DNA of 64,000 nt from Leisingera methylohalidivorans DSM 14336 (GCF_000511355.1 NC_023135.1:2630371-2694370), one strand, 5' to 3'. Counted from the stretch's first letter, positions 43,313 to 52,868 are shown. Notes: a model not told the origin generated them from the sequence alone. A program made the numbers and translations.

Positions 43313-44566
43313 TCAATGCGATAAAAGGGATGCAAAGAACTCTTCTTCGGATCCGGCGGTTTCCGCCGACCAGCCATTGGCCAATCCGGCCGCTGGTGCA
43401 GCCGCCAATTCACCGCCCCGCCACAGCGCCGGGGTGGCCTGCAGCACAGCGCCCGGCACCCCCGCGGCCCGCCAGTCGGGGCAGAGCTGCAGACCATTCT
43501 GACCCAGCGCCCGGACCTCGCAACCCTTTACGTCGCCGCCATAAATCTTCCATTTTCCGTCCCAGGCCTGCCCCGGCAGGGACACCTCGCCGCGCACGGA
43601 GTTAAACTCGCGGCAGATCCAGATCTGTTTGCTGGTGGTGACCAGGCGGCAGCCCGCCAGGGTGGCCGATCCGCCATTGCGGGCCGCCAGAACGGCTTTT
43701 TCCATCGGCACCCGGCGCGGCGGGTAGGCGGCGCCGGAAATCCACTGAAAGGCGCGCACCAGCAGCCGGTGGCTGATTTCACTGGGCAAGGTGCGGAACT
43801 TGCGCTGGCACAGGACAACGGCCCCCGCCTGCACATGCGCCAGGTCGCGGGCGGCAAGGAACACGTACCAGTCCAGCGCTTCGCGGGCTTTGGCCATGTT
43901 GCGGGCAATCCTGGCAAAGACCGCAGGGGTCAACCCCAGCGGCGCCAGTTCCTCCAGCGCCCGGCGCACCCGGACCCGTTCGAATCTGCTATCCTCGTTG
44001 CTCGGGTCTTCAAACCATGCGATGCCATGGCTTTCCAGATATTCGCGCAATTCGCGGCGGGTTACATCCAGCAGCGGCCGCAGCAGCGTCACGCCGTTAT
44101 GCGTGCGGCGCTCTGCCATGCCCGACAGCCCGGTCACGCCAGAGGCGCGCGCCATCCGCATCAGCACCGTTTCGGCCTGATCATCGGCGGTGTGGCCCAG
44201 GGCCAGCACCGGGATGCCGTGGCGCCGCGCCCAGCCGGTCAGCAGGTCATACCGCGCCTGGCGGGCCTGATTCTGCAGATTGCCCTCCTGCGGCCCGTCT
44301 TCCCAGCGCAGCACCTCATGGCTGATGCAAAGCCGGGCCGCTGCCGCCCCCGCGGCCTCTGCCTCGGCCGCCGCCTCGGGGCGCAGCCCGTGATCCACAG
44401 TGGCGGCAAACAGCTCCACCCCGCCGCTGGCGAAACAATCGTGCAGCAGATGCAAAAGCGCCATCGAATCGCCGCCGCCCGAGACAGCGATCCCCAGCCG
44501 GTCAGGCAGGGCGGAGCGGAACTGGCTCCGCACCAGAGACCGGATATCGCGCCGCACGCCCGTCAA
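43313..44566 (-). CDS. tilS: tRNA(Ile)-lysidine synthase
   Basis: 417 aa. It modifies C34 of the CAU-anticodon tRNA(Ile) to lysidine. The PP-loop SGGGDS is at residues 29-34 in GIAVSGGGDSMALLHLL. Further family motifs: FAATVDHGLRPEAAAEA, YDLLTGWARRHGIPVLALGHTADDQAETVLMRMARASGVTGLSGM, and RPLLDVTRRELREYLESHGIAWFEDPSNED. The C-terminal region is shorter and less conserved. The start overlaps the end of cpoB by 4 bp and ftsH follows after 78 bp, giving the tol-pal-tilS-ftsH order common in alphaproteobacteria. Confidence 0.95.
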   Translation of the reverse strand: MTGVRRDIRSLVRSQFRSALPDRLGIAVSGGGDSMALLHLLHDCFASGGVELFAATVDHGLRPEAAAEAEAAGAAAARLCISHEVLRWEDGPQEGNLQNQARQARYDLLTGWARRHGIPVLALGHTADDQAETVLMRMARASGVTGLSGMAERRTHNGVTLLRPLLDVTRRELREYLESHGIAWFEDPSNEDSRFERVRVRRALEELAPLGLTPAVFARIARNMAKAREALDWYVFLAARDLAHVQAGAVVLCQRKFRTLPSEISHRLLVRAFQWISGAAYPPRRVPMEKAVLAARNGGSATLAGCRLVTTSKQIWICREFNSVRGEVSLPGQAWDGKWKIYGGDVKGCEVRALGQNGLQLCPDWRAAGVPGAVLQATPALWRGGELAAAPAAGLANGWSAETAGSEEEFFASLLSH

Positions 44567-45390
44567 GAACAGCCCAGCTTGGCCATTTCCGCCGCGGCCT
44601 CTGCCTCTTCTGCCGCGCCCGGAAAGCGCACGCCGACTTCGGACAGCGTCACGCAGGCCTGGTCGGACTGCCCCAGCCGCCCCAGCGCCGCGCCCAGTTC
44701 AAACAGCGCTTTTGGCGCCACCGGTCCGGCCGGGTTGCCGGTAAAGGCCGCCAGATAGGCCCGCGCAGCTTCGCGGGTGTCGCCAAGACCATCCAGTGCC
44801 TTGCCGCGGCTGAATTCGGCGGCCGGCGCCAGCGGGCTGCCCGGATAGGCCTGATTGAATGCTGCGAACCTCTCCGCCGCATCCTGGAAAAGCCCCTCGG
44901 ACAGCAGCTTTCCGGCGGCATCGAAATCCGCTTGTTCGCCGATTGCCAGCTCACCGCCCGCGGCCGCCTCCTCATCCGCCGGCACCGCCCCGGCACCTGC
45001 GGCCGGCGGTTCACCGCCGCCCAGCGTCGTTGTTTCGCCCAAGGCGCCGATATCGCCGCCTTCCAGTTCGACCAGCCGGAATTCCAGGTCGCCGATCCGG
45101 TTGGTGCCATCGGCGACAATCCGGCCGATCCGGTGGCCCAGCTCTTCGGTCTGCAGGGTCAGCCGCTGCAGCTCGCTTTCGATCGCACCGACCCGGTCCA
45201 GAACGGTATTGCCGGACAGATCCGCCGATGGCGCGCCAGTGGTCGACAGCTCCCGCTTCAGCCGCTGGATCTCGACATGCAGCACGGTCAGTTCCTGGCG
45301 GATATCGGCGAGGGTCTGCTGATCCTGGGCCGCCAGCGGCAGCGGCAGCAGCAGCACAGAGGCCAAAAGCGCGGTGCGCAAAGCTTTCAT
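44563..45390 (-). CDS. cpoB: Cell division coordinator CpoB (YbgF)
   Basis: 275 aa. Signal peptide MKALRTALLASVLLLPLPLAAQ, then a coiled coil (about 27-90: IRQELTVLHVEIQRLKREL, VGAIESELQRLTLQTEELGHRIG), an Ala/Gly/Glu linker, and C-terminal TPR repeats (DAAGKLLSEGLFQDAAERFAAFNQAYPGSPLAPAAEFSRGKALDGLG; AARAYLAAFTGNPAGPVAPKALFELGAALGRLGQ). It coordinates the Tol machine with septal peptidoglycan synthesis. It follows pal by 4 bp. Confidence 0.94.
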   Translation of the reverse strand: MKALRTALLASVLLLPLPLAAQDQQTLADIRQELTVLHVEIQRLKRELSTTGAPSADLSGNTVLDRVGAIESELQRLTLQTEELGHRIGRIVADGTNRIGDLEFRLVELEGGDIGALGETTTLGGGEPPAAGAGAVPADEEAAAGGELAIGEQADFDAAGKLLSEGLFQDAAERFAAFNQAYPGSPLAPAAEFSRGKALDGLGDTREAARAYLAAFTGNPAGPVAPKALFELGAALGRLGQSDQACVTLSEVGVRFPGAAEEAEAAAEMAKLGCS

Positions 45391-45394
45391 CGCG

Positions 45395-45901
45395 TTACCC
45401 CGTCAACCCGCCGGCCAGCACCGTCACCGCACGGCGGTTCTTGGAATAGCAGACCTCGTCCGAGCAGATTTCCAGCGGCCGTTCCTTGCCGAAGCTGACC
45501 ACCTTGATGCGGCTGCCGGCGACACCTTGGGACATCAGGTATTCGCGGGCCGCATTGGCGCGTTTCGCACCCAGGCCAAGGTTGTATTCGCGGGTGCCCT
45601 TCTCGTCCGCATGGCCTTCGATGGTGACCACGTAATCGGCGTTCCGGGCCAGCCAGCGCGCCTGGCCCTGCAGCGTCGTCTGCGCCTGCGGCGACAGGCT
45701 GGACTGGTCGTTCGCGAACAGCACCCGGTCGCCGACAGTCTGCCGGAAGTAGGCCGGGCTGGCCGGATCCAGCGCGCCTGCGGCGGCGCCTGCACCGCCT
45801 GCCCCGGCGCTGCCGTTCAGATCGTCGTTCCATGGGTTGCTGCTGCAGGCTGTCAGCCCCAGCACGGCCACTGCCGCCATTGCCAATTTCAAACCGCTCA
45901 T
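45395..45901 (-). CDS. pal: Peptidoglycan-associated lipoprotein Pal
   Basis: 168 aa. Signal peptide and lipobox MSGLKLAMAAVAVLGLTAC give Cys19. A Gly/Ala-rich linker leads to the OmpA-like domain (about 53-160): DRVLFANDQSSLSPQAQTTLQGQARWL, VTIEGHADEKGTREYNLGLGAKRANAAREYLMSQGV and CYSKNRRAVTVL, with the Asp/Arg residues that grip diaminopimelate. It tethers the outer membrane to peptidoglycan and binds TolB. It sits 91 bp after tolB, and cpoB follows. Confidence 0.97.
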   Translation of the reverse strand: MSGLKLAMAAVAVLGLTACSSNPWNDDLNGSAGAGGAGAAAGALDPASPAYFRQTVGDRVLFANDQSSLSPQAQTTLQGQARWLARNADYVVTIEGHADEKGTREYNLGLGAKRANAAREYLMSQGVAGSRIKVVSFGKERPLEICSDEVCYSKNRRAVTVLAGGLTG

Positions 45902-45992
45902 ATCGTCTGCCTATCCCTTTGCGTTTCTTGACCCGAAACTAGCATAAGCCCGGGGGTGGTTCTATGCGGGTATCCCCGCCCTGACGCTCCTT

Positions 45993-47318
45993 TTACCGCT
46001 GCAACGGCGACCAGGCCGGGTCCGAGGCCCCGTCCGGCGTCCTCACCGGTTTCAGATTGCGGCCGGTGATATCGACCGAATACAGCATTGCGCGGCCGGT
46101 GCTGCCCTGGCTTTCGCGGGTGAACATGATCACCCGGCCATTCGGCGCCCAGGTCGGCCCCTCGTCCAGGAAAGAGGCGGTCAGCAGCCGTTCCTCGCTG
46201 CCGTCGGTGCGCATCACGCCGATATGGAACCGGCCCTTGTTCTGCTTGGTAAAGGCAATCATGTCGCCGCGCGGCGACCACACCGGGGTGCCATAGCGCC
46301 CCTGGCCAAAGCTGATCCGCCGCGCCTCGCCGCCGCCTGCGGGCATCACATAAAGCTGCTGGCTGCCGGAACGGTCGCTTTCAAAAACGACCTGCGACCC
46401 GTCCGGCGAAAACGACGGTGCCGTCTCGATCGAGGGGGCCGAAGTCAGCCGGGTCTTGGCCCCGGTCCCGATATCCATCGCAAACAGATCGGTGTTGCCG
46501 CCCTGGGTCTGCGAATAGACCACCGTGCGCCCGTCCGGGGCAAACCGTGGCGCAAAGCTCATGATGCCGTCGCCGCTGGACAGGATCTTGCGCTGCACCT
46601 GGCCCACATCCAGCACATGGATCTGCGGGAAACCGCTTTCATAGCTGGTGTAAAGCACCCGGTCGCCGGTGGGCGAAAACCGCGGCGCCAGCACCAGAGC
46701 AGCGCTGTTGGTCAGATACTGCACATTGGCGCCGTCGTAATCCATGATCGCCAGCCGCTTGCGGCGCTCGTTCTTGGGGCCGCTTTCAGAGACATAAACC
46801 ACCCGGCTGTCGAAATAACCGCTCTCGCCGGTGATTTCGCTGTAGATGGCATCGGCCACTTTATGCGCCATCCGCCGCCAGCCGCCGGTGGTGCCGGTGA
46901 ACTGCAGCGCGCTTTCCAGCTCCTTTTCCGCAAACACGTCATAGCCGCGGAACCGCACCGTCAGCCGGTTGCCGGTGACGCTGACAGCGCCAGTGATCAG
47001 CGCCTGGGCGTTCACCGCTTTCCAGTCAGCGAATTTCACCTGATTGTCGAAACCGGTCACCTTGGAGATATGGGCGCTGGCGGGCACTTCCCGGAACAGT
47101 CCGGTGCCGCTGAGATCCGCCGCCACCACCCGCGCGATCTGCGCCGCATGTTCCGCAGCCGCAGGGGTCTCGGGCACGAAATCCGGAACCGCAAAGGGCA
47201 ATGGCTCAATCACACCCTGATCGATCTCGATGCGGAGCGGGCCGGTCTGCGCCGCAGCGGTGCCTGCCCCGGCCAATGCCGAAGCCCCGATCAGCAGAGC
47301 TGCCAGAATTTTCCTCAT
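45993..47318 (-). CDS. tolB: Tol-Pal system protein TolB
   Basis: 441 aa periplasmic protein. Signal peptide [24 protein letters not shown]. An N-terminal alpha/beta domain (about 30-165) is followed by a six-bladed beta-propeller built of PD40 repeats: [87 protein letters not shown] and [19 protein letters not shown]. It transmits between TolA and Pal. The start overlaps the tolA stop by 4 bp. Confidence 0.97.
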   Translation of the reverse strand: MRKILAALLIGASALAGAGTAAAQTGPLRIEIDQGVIEPLPFAVPDFVPETPAAAEHAAQIARVVAADLSGTGLFREVPASAHISKVTGFDNQVKFADWKAVNAQALITGAVSVTGNRLTVRFRGYDVFAEKELESALQFTGTTGGWRRMAHKVADAIYSEITGESGYFDSRVVYVSESGPKNERRKRLAIMDYDGANVQYLTNSAALVLAPRFSPTGDRVLYTSYESGFPQIHVLDVGQVQRKILSSGDGIMSFAPRFAPDGRTVVYSQTQGGNTDLFAMDIGTGAKTRLTSAPSIETAPSFSPDGSQVVFESDRSGSQQLYVMPAGGGEARRISFGQGRYGTPVWSPRGDMIAFTKQNKGRFHIGVMRTDGSEERLLTASFLDEGPTWAPNGRVIMFTRESQGSTGRAMLYSVDITGRNLKPVRTPDGASDPAWSPLQR

Positions 47319-48466
47319 TTGATCCGCATCCTTTCAGGATTGAATGTCATCTCAATATCACGCCATTGCGAATATTTCTCAGGGGGAAGATTAAACCCCT
47401 TGGCCCCGCAGCGGATTATTGCCCGCCGGGCTGCCCCGAAGGCCTGCTGCGCCGCCGATGCCGAGCCGCCGGTGCTCGACAGCATCCGGATGCTGCCGCT
47501 GTCCGGCTTGCCGTCCTGCGCCAGCGACACCGACACCACCACCGTGGTGTTCAACGCATCTGTCGACAGCGACCCCACATTCCAGCACTGCGAAACCGCA
47601 ACGCGCAAGGCATCCTTCTCACCCAGCGTCAGCGGCGGGCCCGACGGTTCCGGCGCCTCAACATCGGCACCGCCTGCCAGCGCTTCCGCTAAGGCATCCT
47701 CCACCGCAGAGGGCGTATCCGCCGCCGCCGGCTGATCCTGCCCGGCCGGCTGCTCCTGTTCGGCCGGCTGGGCCGCTTCCACCACCTCCGCCGGCTGCGG
47801 CTGCGGCCGGGTTGGCCGTGTCCTGGGGCGCACAGACACTTCCGGCGCGGCAGAGGCGGCACTGTCCTCGCCTTCGTTCTCTTCGGTCACGATCCGGTCG
47901 CTGGCGGCCTCGGGCGCGGTGGCCTCCTGCACGTCCTGCTCTGTCTCGGCGCCCTCCTCCGGCGCCACTTCCGGCTGGGCGATGTCGTCCACCCTGGTGT
48001 CGGGCTCCGGCGGCGCAACAGGCTCGGGCGCCACCCGGTCCACCGGGCGCGGCGCAGTTTCAGGGCGCAGCTGCGGCACCAGCGCAGCGATCTCCGGCTC
48101 CTCAGCCGCGGCCGGCGGGCTGTCCGGCACATCCGGTTCGGGCTGCGGCTCGGGGATCTCGGTCACCTGCGGATCCGGCGCCGCCGGCGCGACCGGTTCG
48201 GGCTGGACGGTGTCCGGCTCCGGGTCCGGCTGCGGTGCGGGCTCCGGTGCCGGCTGCACTTCGGCCGGCTCATTCAACGGTGCCGGTTCGGGGGCGACCT
48301 GCGGCGCCTGGCGCTGCTGGCTGAGCTTTTCAAACTGCTCCGCCGAAATCAGCGCCACCTGCTGCACCCGGGACGGCAAGGGTTCGGACGGGAACCAGGC
48401 GCCAAAGACAACCCATCCCATCAAAAGCCCGTGTCCGGCAAGAGAGATCCTGGTTCCGGTCTGCAC
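47315..48466 (-). CDS. tolA: TolA-like protein with an acidic Pro/Glu-rich central domain
   Basis: 383 aa. The N-terminal helix ([19 protein letters not shown]) anchors it in the inner membrane. The C-terminal TonB/TolA-like domain (about 285-383) includes [46 protein letters not shown]. The roughly 220-residue middle is Pro/Glu/Ala-rich ([19 protein letters not shown] and so on), not the Lys/Ala-rich helix of E. coli TolA, so the periplasmic bridge is probably an extended polyproline-like rod. Its position between tolR and tolB confirms identity. It connects the TolQR motor to TolB/Pal. Confidence 0.9.
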   Translation of the reverse strand: MQTGTRISLAGHGLLMGWVVFGAWFPSEPLPSRVQQVALISAEQFEKLSQQRQAPQVAPEPAPLNEPAEVQPAPEPAPQPDPEPDTVQPEPVAPAAPDPQVTEIPEPQPEPDVPDSPPAAAEEPEIAALVPQLRPETAPRPVDRVAPEPVAPPEPDTRVDDIAQPEVAPEEGAETEQDVQEATAPEAASDRIVTEENEGEDSAASAAPEVSVRPRTRPTRPQPQPAEVVEAAQPAEQEQPAGQDQPAAADTPSAVEDALAEALAGGADVEAPEPSGPPLTLGEKDALRVAVSQCWNVGSLSTDALNTTVVVSVSLAQDGKPDSGSIRMLSSTGGSASAAQQAFGAARRAIIRCGAKGFNLPPEKYSQWRDIEMTFNPERMRIK

Positions 48467-48481
48467 CGCCCGCGTCCCCGC

Positions 48482-48973
48482 TTATTGCCCTGCGCCCTCA
48501 GACGGCTGCCCGTCCAGGGCCGGGCCGCCGGTGTCCGTCACCAGCCCGACATTGGAAAACCCGCCTGCGTTCAGCGCGCCCATCACCTGCATCACATCCG
48601 CATAGGCAATCCGCCCGTCGGCACGCAGAAACACCCGGTCCGAGCTGCGCTCGGCCGCAATCGCCCGCAGCTTGGGCACCAGCTCGTCACGCGCCACCGG
48701 CGTGGTCTGGATTTCCACCCCGCCTGCCGCGGTCATGGTCACGGTCAGCGGCTCTTCCTCGTCACCGGGCAACGCACCCGCAGCGGTCTTGGGCAGCTCC
48801 ACCGGCACGCCGACCGTCATCAGCGGTGCGGCCACCATGAAGATGATCAGCAGCACCAGCATCACATCGACAAAAGGCGTGACATTGATTTCCGACATCA
48901 CCCGCCCGCGTCCGCGGCGGCGGCCCCGGCGGCGGTTGCCGCCTCCCTGCGGCTGCTGGACAGCGGCGCCCAT
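48482..48973 (-). CDS. tolR: Tol-Pal system protein TolR
   Basis: 163 aa ExbD/TolR family. An Arg/Gly-rich cytoplasmic N-terminus (about 1-26) is followed by MSEINVTPFVDVMLVLLIIFMVAAPLM, in which the Asp of TPFVDVMLVLLIIF is the proton-conducting residue. The periplasmic domain ends DGRIAYADVMQVMGALNAGGFSNVGLVTD. It forms the proton-driven motor with TolQ. It is 3 bp downstream of tolQ and 15 bp upstream of tolA. Confidence 0.96.
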   Translation of the reverse strand: MGAAVQQPQGGGNRRRGRRRGRGRVMSEINVTPFVDVMLVLLIIFMVAAPLMTVGVPVELPKTAAGALPGDEEEPLTVTMTAAGGVEIQTTPVARDELVPKLRAIAAERSSDRVFLRADGRIAYADVMQVMGALNAGGFSNVGLVTDTGGPALDGQPSEGAGQ

Positions 48974-48976
48974 CCC

Positions 48977-49672
48977 TCAGGAATCCAGCTGGCGGCTGAG
49001 AATGGTGGCGAACTCATCGGCAAAGGCCTCGTAGCCGCCGATGATGCGGTCGCTGTCCGCGCTCAGCTTGTTGTAGAAGATCACCGCCGGGATCGCGGCC
49101 AGCAGCCCCAGCCCGGTGGCCATCAGCGCCTCGGCAATACCGGGCGCCACCACGGCAAGGTTGGTGTTCTGCTGCTCAGCAATCTCGATAAAGGCGGTCA
49201 TGATGCCCCAGACAGTGCCGAACAGGCCGACAAAGGGCGCGGTGGAACCGACGGTGGCCAGCACCGACAGACCGCTTTGCAGCCCCTCGGTCTCCTTGGA
49301 GATGGCCACATCCATCGACCGGTCGATGCGCGCCTGCGCACCGGGGATCAGCCCGCCGTCGCTGCGGTGGCTGCGCCGCCATTCCGTCATGCCCGCGGAA
49401 AAGATCCGCGCCGCCTGTCCGGGCGGCTCGGCGCCGATCTGGTCGAACAGCGCATCCAGCGGATTGCCCGACCAGAAGGCACGGTCAAAGGCATCGGCTT
49501 CCCTGCGGGCCAGACGGTAGTTGATCATCTTCTGAATGATGATGCCCCAGGACCAGATCGAGGCCCCGACCAGCATCAGCATCACCAGTTTCACGGTTAC
49601 GGTGGCCCGCGCGAAAAGGCCCCACATGGAGAAATCAATCTCCTGTGCCAGCGCCAGAGTTTCTGCTTCCAT
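48977..49672 (-). CDS. tolQ: Tol-Pal system protein TolQ
   Basis: 231 aa ExbB/TolQ/MotA family proton channel with three membrane helices (about 22-42, 135-155 and 168-190). Signatures: LVMLMLVGASIWSWGIIIQK, LSVLATVGSTAPFVGLFGTVWGIMTAFIEIA and APGIAEALMATGLGLLAAIPAVIFYNKL. It energises TolA with TolR for outer-membrane constriction at division. First tol gene; ybgC lies 105 bp upstream on the same strand. Confidence 0.97.
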   Translation of the reverse strand: MEAETLALAQEIDFSMWGLFARATVTVKLVMLMLVGASIWSWGIIIQKMINYRLARREADAFDRAFWSGNPLDALFDQIGAEPPGQAARIFSAGMTEWRRSHRSDGGLIPGAQARIDRSMDVAISKETEGLQSGLSVLATVGSTAPFVGLFGTVWGIMTAFIEIAEQQNTNLAVVAPGIAEALMATGLGLLAAIPAVIFYNKLSADSDRIIGGYEAFADEFATILSRQLDS

Positions 49673-49777
49673 TCGCCTGCTCTAAGATTTCCCGGCCGTT
49701 TCTCCGGCGTTATTTGGCAAAAGGCTAGCCCAGTTCAATGGCAAAGGCCATCAAAACAGGCGGGCGCGCGCCAAATG

Positions 49778-50161
49778 TTACCGCAATGCGCGAATCTCTG
49801 CCGGAAGCCGCGCGGGCTTGCCGCCGGTGGTGATGCAGACAATGGTGACCTGCGCCCGGAACAGCGGCTGGCCGCCGCGCGTGACCTCTTGACTCAGGGT
49901 CATCCGGGCCGGAGTCACATTGTGCATTGACGTGGTGACGAGCAGTTCCTCGTCGAATTTGGCTGGCGCCAGATAATCCGCCTCGATCCGGCGCACCGCA
50001 TAGATCAGCCCGGCCTCGCGCATGGCGTTCTGATCAACGCCGATGCCGCGCACCCAGTCGCTGCGGGCTCGCTCGATGAAGCGCAAGTAGTTGGCGTGAT
50101 AGACGATCCCGCCCATGTCGGTGTCCTCGTAGTAGACCCGCACGGGGAATTCGTGGATCAT
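49778..50161 (-). CDS. ybgC: Acyl-CoA thioesterase YbgC (Tol-Pal associated)
   Basis: 127 aa 4HBT hotdog thioesterase. The catalytic Asp is D15 in VRVYYEDTDMGGIVYHANYLRFIERARSDW, nearly identical to the E. coli YbgC signature. The C-terminal part SMHNVTPARMTLSQEVTRGGQPLFRAQVTIVCI completes the fold. It opens the tol-pal operon, as in most proteobacteria, and probably acts in phospholipid/acyl-CoA metabolism near the envelope. Confidence 0.95.
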   Translation of the reverse strand: MIHEFPVRVYYEDTDMGGIVYHANYLRFIERARSDWVRGIGVDQNAMREAGLIYAVRRIEADYLAPAKFDEELLVTTSMHNVTPARMTLSQEVTRGGQPLFRAQVTIVCITTGGKPARLPAEIRALR

Positions 50162-50222
50162 GCTCTGCGCTCCTGTGGCTTGGCGGGCACCCTATGGCCG
50201 GCGCCGGCCCGCCGCAAGCGCT

Positions 50223-50765
50223 TCAGCCCTCCAGCGGGTATTCTGCCAGGACATCATAGCGTGCGCCTTCGGGGGCCAGCGTGGACTGGTACAGCGCAAA
50301 GCAGCCTGCCTCGGCCTGCAGCCGGAACCCCGCCGCCGCTTGCAGGAAACCGGCGATCTTCTCCAGCTGCCCCGGCTGCAGATGCCGCGGGAACCGGACC
50401 AGTGTCACATGCGGGCGGAACCGCTCCCGCGCAAGACCGATCCCGGCGGCCTGGCAGGCACTGCGCACACGGTCCCGCAGGCGGCTCAGCTCCGGTGTCT
50501 TTTGCACCGCCGCAGCCAGTACCCGCGGCTGTCTGCCGCCGAACACCTCCAGTTCCTGAAAGCGGAGGCTCAGAACCGGCGCGCGGATCCCGGCAAGTTC
50601 CTGATGCAGGGCTTGCAGCATCTGTTCCGGCTGGTCATCCAGAAATGCCAGCGTCAGATGCATGTTCTCTGCCGGCACCGGCCGCCCGGCGGTCAGCTCT
50701 TCCTGCACACGCTCCAGCGCAATCAGGGCTGCATCAGGCAGCGGCAAGCCCGCAAACGCGCGCAT
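50223..50765 (-). CDS. thpR: RNA 2',3'-cyclic phosphodiesterase (2'-5' RNA ligase family)
   Basis: 180 aa 2H phosphoesterase. Both HxT motifs are present: H36-L-T38 in MHLTLAFLD and H119-V-T in RPHVTLVRFP, separated by the usual ~80 residues. The start MRAFAGLPLPDAALIALE is standard. It opens 2',3'-cyclic phosphate RNA ends. The ATG overlaps the stop of the upstream unknown gene by one base. Confidence 0.93.
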   Translation of the reverse strand: MRAFAGLPLPDAALIALERVQEELTAGRPVPAENMHLTLAFLDDQPEQMLQALHQELAGIRAPVLSLRFQELEVFGGRQPRVLAAAVQKTPELSRLRDRVRSACQAAGIGLARERFRPHVTLVRFPRHLQPGQLEKIAGFLQAAAGFRLQAEAGCFALYQSTLAPEGARYDVLAEYPLEG

Positions 50766-51433
50766 CAGGACTGCGGCTGCCCCGCCGCCGGCGCTTGCAG
50801 CCGCGCGAACAGGCGCAGGGCGTGGGACTTGTCGTCTGCGGCCACCGGCATCATCCGGTCATAGGCTGCCGCAATGATCCCGGCAATTTCCGGGCGCAGG
50901 ATTGTGGCGCCGGTCTCCGGCAGCACCGCCAGCGGCGAGGTTTCTGCAAAAGCCGCATCGCCCCACATCAGCGCCACCTGCACTGCCTGGGTCAGCGCCA
51001 GCGTCTCGGCCGGCATCTCTGCCATGGCGCCTTGCATCCGCAGGAACACAAACGCCGCCTTGATGCCGCCCTGACCGTCAAACCGGAACGCCCGGTACTG
51101 GCTCGCGCCTGCGGCCTTCAACCGGGCTACCAGCGGCGCAAGCCCGGGGATCAGCCGGTCGAGGTCCGGCACCTCCAGCAGCTCATCCCAGTCCCGGAAG
51201 AAAAAGAACATCAGGTTCGAGCCCAGCTCAGGGTCGGTCTCGGCCATCTGGTGGCCTGCCAGCGTCATCACCGCCTCCAGCGCGCCCTTGACGGTTTTCA
51301 GCGTGCCGTCTTCCACGCCGAAGACAATCGGCGCCACCGGACGGCCCCAGCGGGCGCAGGCGTAGGAGCCGTCTTGGCGGGTGAACAGGGTTTCGATCTG
51401 TTCCGGCGTCAGGTCTGGCAGCTGGGCAGTCAT
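50765..51433 (-). CDS. Conserved hypothetical protein
   Basis: 222 aa from ATG 51431-51433, preceded by AAGGAGACC; a 75-codon longer frame is Arg/Gly-rich and is derived from the repeat region. The protein is soluble and acidic: QDGSYACARWGRPVAPIVFGVEDGTLKTVKGALEAV, SNLMFFFFRDWDELLEVPDLDRLIPGL and YRAFRFDGQGGIKAAFVFLRM. I do not recognise a named domain. Coupling to thpR (1-bp overlap) suggests a shared transcript. Confidence 0.85.
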   Translation of the reverse strand: MTAQLPDLTPEQIETLFTRQDGSYACARWGRPVAPIVFGVEDGTLKTVKGALEAVMTLAGHQMAETDPELGSNLMFFFFRDWDELLEVPDLDRLIPGLAPLVARLKAAGASQYRAFRFDGQGGIKAAFVFLRMQGAMAEMPAETLALTQAVQVALMWGDAAFAETSPLAVLPETGATILRPEIAGIIAAAYDRMMPVAADDKSHALRLFARLQAPAAGQPQS

Positions 51434-51784
51434 ATGGGTCTCCTTGATCCTGCCCCGTCTATGCCGTTTGCGCGACCCGCCGGCAAGGGGGGCTCCCGCG
51501 CCTGCCCGGCGTCCTGGCTGCGCCAGACCTCCGGCAACAGCCTTGGGCCGGGCGCCGCTGACGCGGCGCGGCGGGCGGATGCGGCCCGGCTTTTCTCCGG
51601 CCGGAAATACTCCCGCCGGAGGCTCCCCGCGCCGCCGCGCGGCGCCCCGCCCGGCCATTGCAGCGGCGCATCTTTCCGGCCCGCCCGGCAGCAGCGGAAT
51701 AGGTCATAACTCCTGCCCAAATGTTTCGCGCGCGAAACATTTGGGCAGCAAGGCTGACACAACTTATAGTGGTTTCCCCGCTGC
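51434..51784. other. 351-bp repeat-rich intergenic region between ruvB and the hypothetical gene
   Basis: No credible gene. From left to right it holds a GCGCCG/CGGCGC hairpin (51552-51569) within a 28-bp segment similar to 15330-15357, a half copy of the AAATAC.CCCGCCGGAGGC motif (51604-51623), GC-rich GGC/CCG runs, and a perfect 36-bp palindrome at 51713-51748. A short minus-strand frame (51459-51740) begins next to the palindrome but is low-complexity Arg/Gly/Ala and probably not real. Confidence 0.55.
51713..51748. repeat. Perfect 36-bp palindrome
   Basis: The half CTGCCCAAATGTTTCGCG is followed immediately by its exact reverse complement, with no loop. The core TGTTTCGCGCGCGAAACA has the same outer arms as the ParB site parS (TGTTTCACGTGAAACA) but is two bases longer. 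There is no T run on either side, so a standard terminator is unlikely. It lies 37 bp beyond the ruvB stop. Confidence 0.9.
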
Positions 51785-52816
51785 CTACCCGAACAGATCG
51801 TTGCGGGAGCGCGGCGGCGCCATTCCCAGGTGGGTCCAGGCCTTTTGCGCCAGCATCCGCCCGCGCGGGGTGCGCTGGATCAGCCCCTGCTGCAGCAAGT
51901 AAGGTTCAATCACCTCTTCCAGCGCGTCGCGGCTCTCGGACAAGGCGGCCGAAATCGTCTCGATCCCCACCGGTCCGCCGCCGTAATTCTCGGCCAGCAG
52001 GGTCAGATACCGCCGGTCGGCGCCGTCAAGCCCCAGCTGATCCACCCCCAGCCGGGTCAGCGCGCCATCGGCCAGTTCGCGGGTGATCGTGCCATCGCCC
52101 TCCACAACCGCGAAGTCCACAACGCGGCGCAAGAGCCGCCCGGCGATCCTGGGGGTGCCGCGGGCGCGCCGCGCGATCTCGCGGGCGCCTGCATCATCCG
52201 CAGGGGCCCCCAGTTTGCGGGCATTGCGGCGGACAATCTCGAACAGCTCGTCAATGGTATAGAACTGCAGCCGGGTCGGGATACCGAAGCGGTCGCGCAG
52301 CGGTGTGGTCAGCAGACCCATACGGGTGGTGGCCCCGACCAGGGTAAAGGGCTGCAGTTCGATCCGCACGGTGCGCGCTGCAGGGCCTTCGCCAATCACC
52401 AGATCCAGCTCAAAATCCTCCATCGCCGGATAGAGCACTTCCTCCACCGCCGGGTTCAGCCGGTGGATTTCGTCGATGAACAGCACGTCGCTGGCTTCGA
52501 GATTGGTGAGGATCGCCGCCAGATCGCCGGCTTTGGCCAGCACCGGGCCGGAGGTCATCCGGAAATTCACCCCCAGTTCACGGGCGATGATCTGCGCCAG
52601 CGTGGTCTTGCCAAGGCCAGGAGGGCCGTGAAACAGCGTGTGGTCCATCGCCTCGCCGCGGCGGCGGGCGGATTCGATGAAGACCTTCAGATTGGCGCGG
52701 GCTTCGGCCTGGCCGATGAATTCGCCAAGCCCCTGCGGGCGCAGGGCGCGGTCCCCGTCAGGCGCAGTATCCTCGGGCAGCGGTTCGGGGCGCAGGGCGG
52801 GGTCGGCGTCAATCAT
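51785..52816 (-). CDS. ruvB: Holliday junction branch migration ATPase RuvB
   Basis: 343 aa AAA+ helicase. Walker A is GPPGLGKT (64-71) in [17 protein letters not shown]; Walker B is [28 protein letters not shown]. Sensor and arginine finger regions ([21 protein letters not shown]) and the C-terminal winged helix ([16 protein letters not shown]) are complete. RuvB drives branch migration on RuvA tetramers. It is third in the ruvC-ruvA-ruvB order. A REP-like hairpin separates it from ruvA (137-bp gap). Confidence 0.98.
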   Translation of the reverse strand: MIDADPALRPEPLPEDTAPDGDRALRPQGLGEFIGQAEARANLKVFIESARRRGEAMDHTLFHGPPGLGKTTLAQIIARELGVNFRMTSGPVLAKAGDLAAILTNLEASDVLFIDEIHRLNPAVEEVLYPAMEDFELDLVIGEGPAARTVRIELQPFTLVGATTRMGLLTTPLRDRFGIPTRLQFYTIDELFEIVRRNARKLGAPADDAGAREIARRARGTPRIAGRLLRRVVDFAVVEGDGTITRELADGALTRLGVDQLGLDGADRRYLTLLAENYGGGPVGIETISAALSESRDALEEVIEPYLLQQGLIQRTPRGRMLAQKAWTHLGMAPPRSRNDLFG

Positions 52817-52868
52817 TGGGCCTGCGCCTGTCAGTTTTCAGCTGTACCGCCTGGCCGCCAGGCCGGGC

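Noticed and set aside
38409..43324. Long plus-strand frames (664 and 974 codons)
   Set aside because: Antisense to fhs, the MOSC gene and ftsH, and without protein motifs.
51459..51740. 93-codon minus-strand frame starting next to the 36-bp palindrome with an AGGAG-like site
   Set aside because: The translation is low-complexity Arg/Gly/Ala derived from repeat DNA, with no hydrophobic or conserved pattern.
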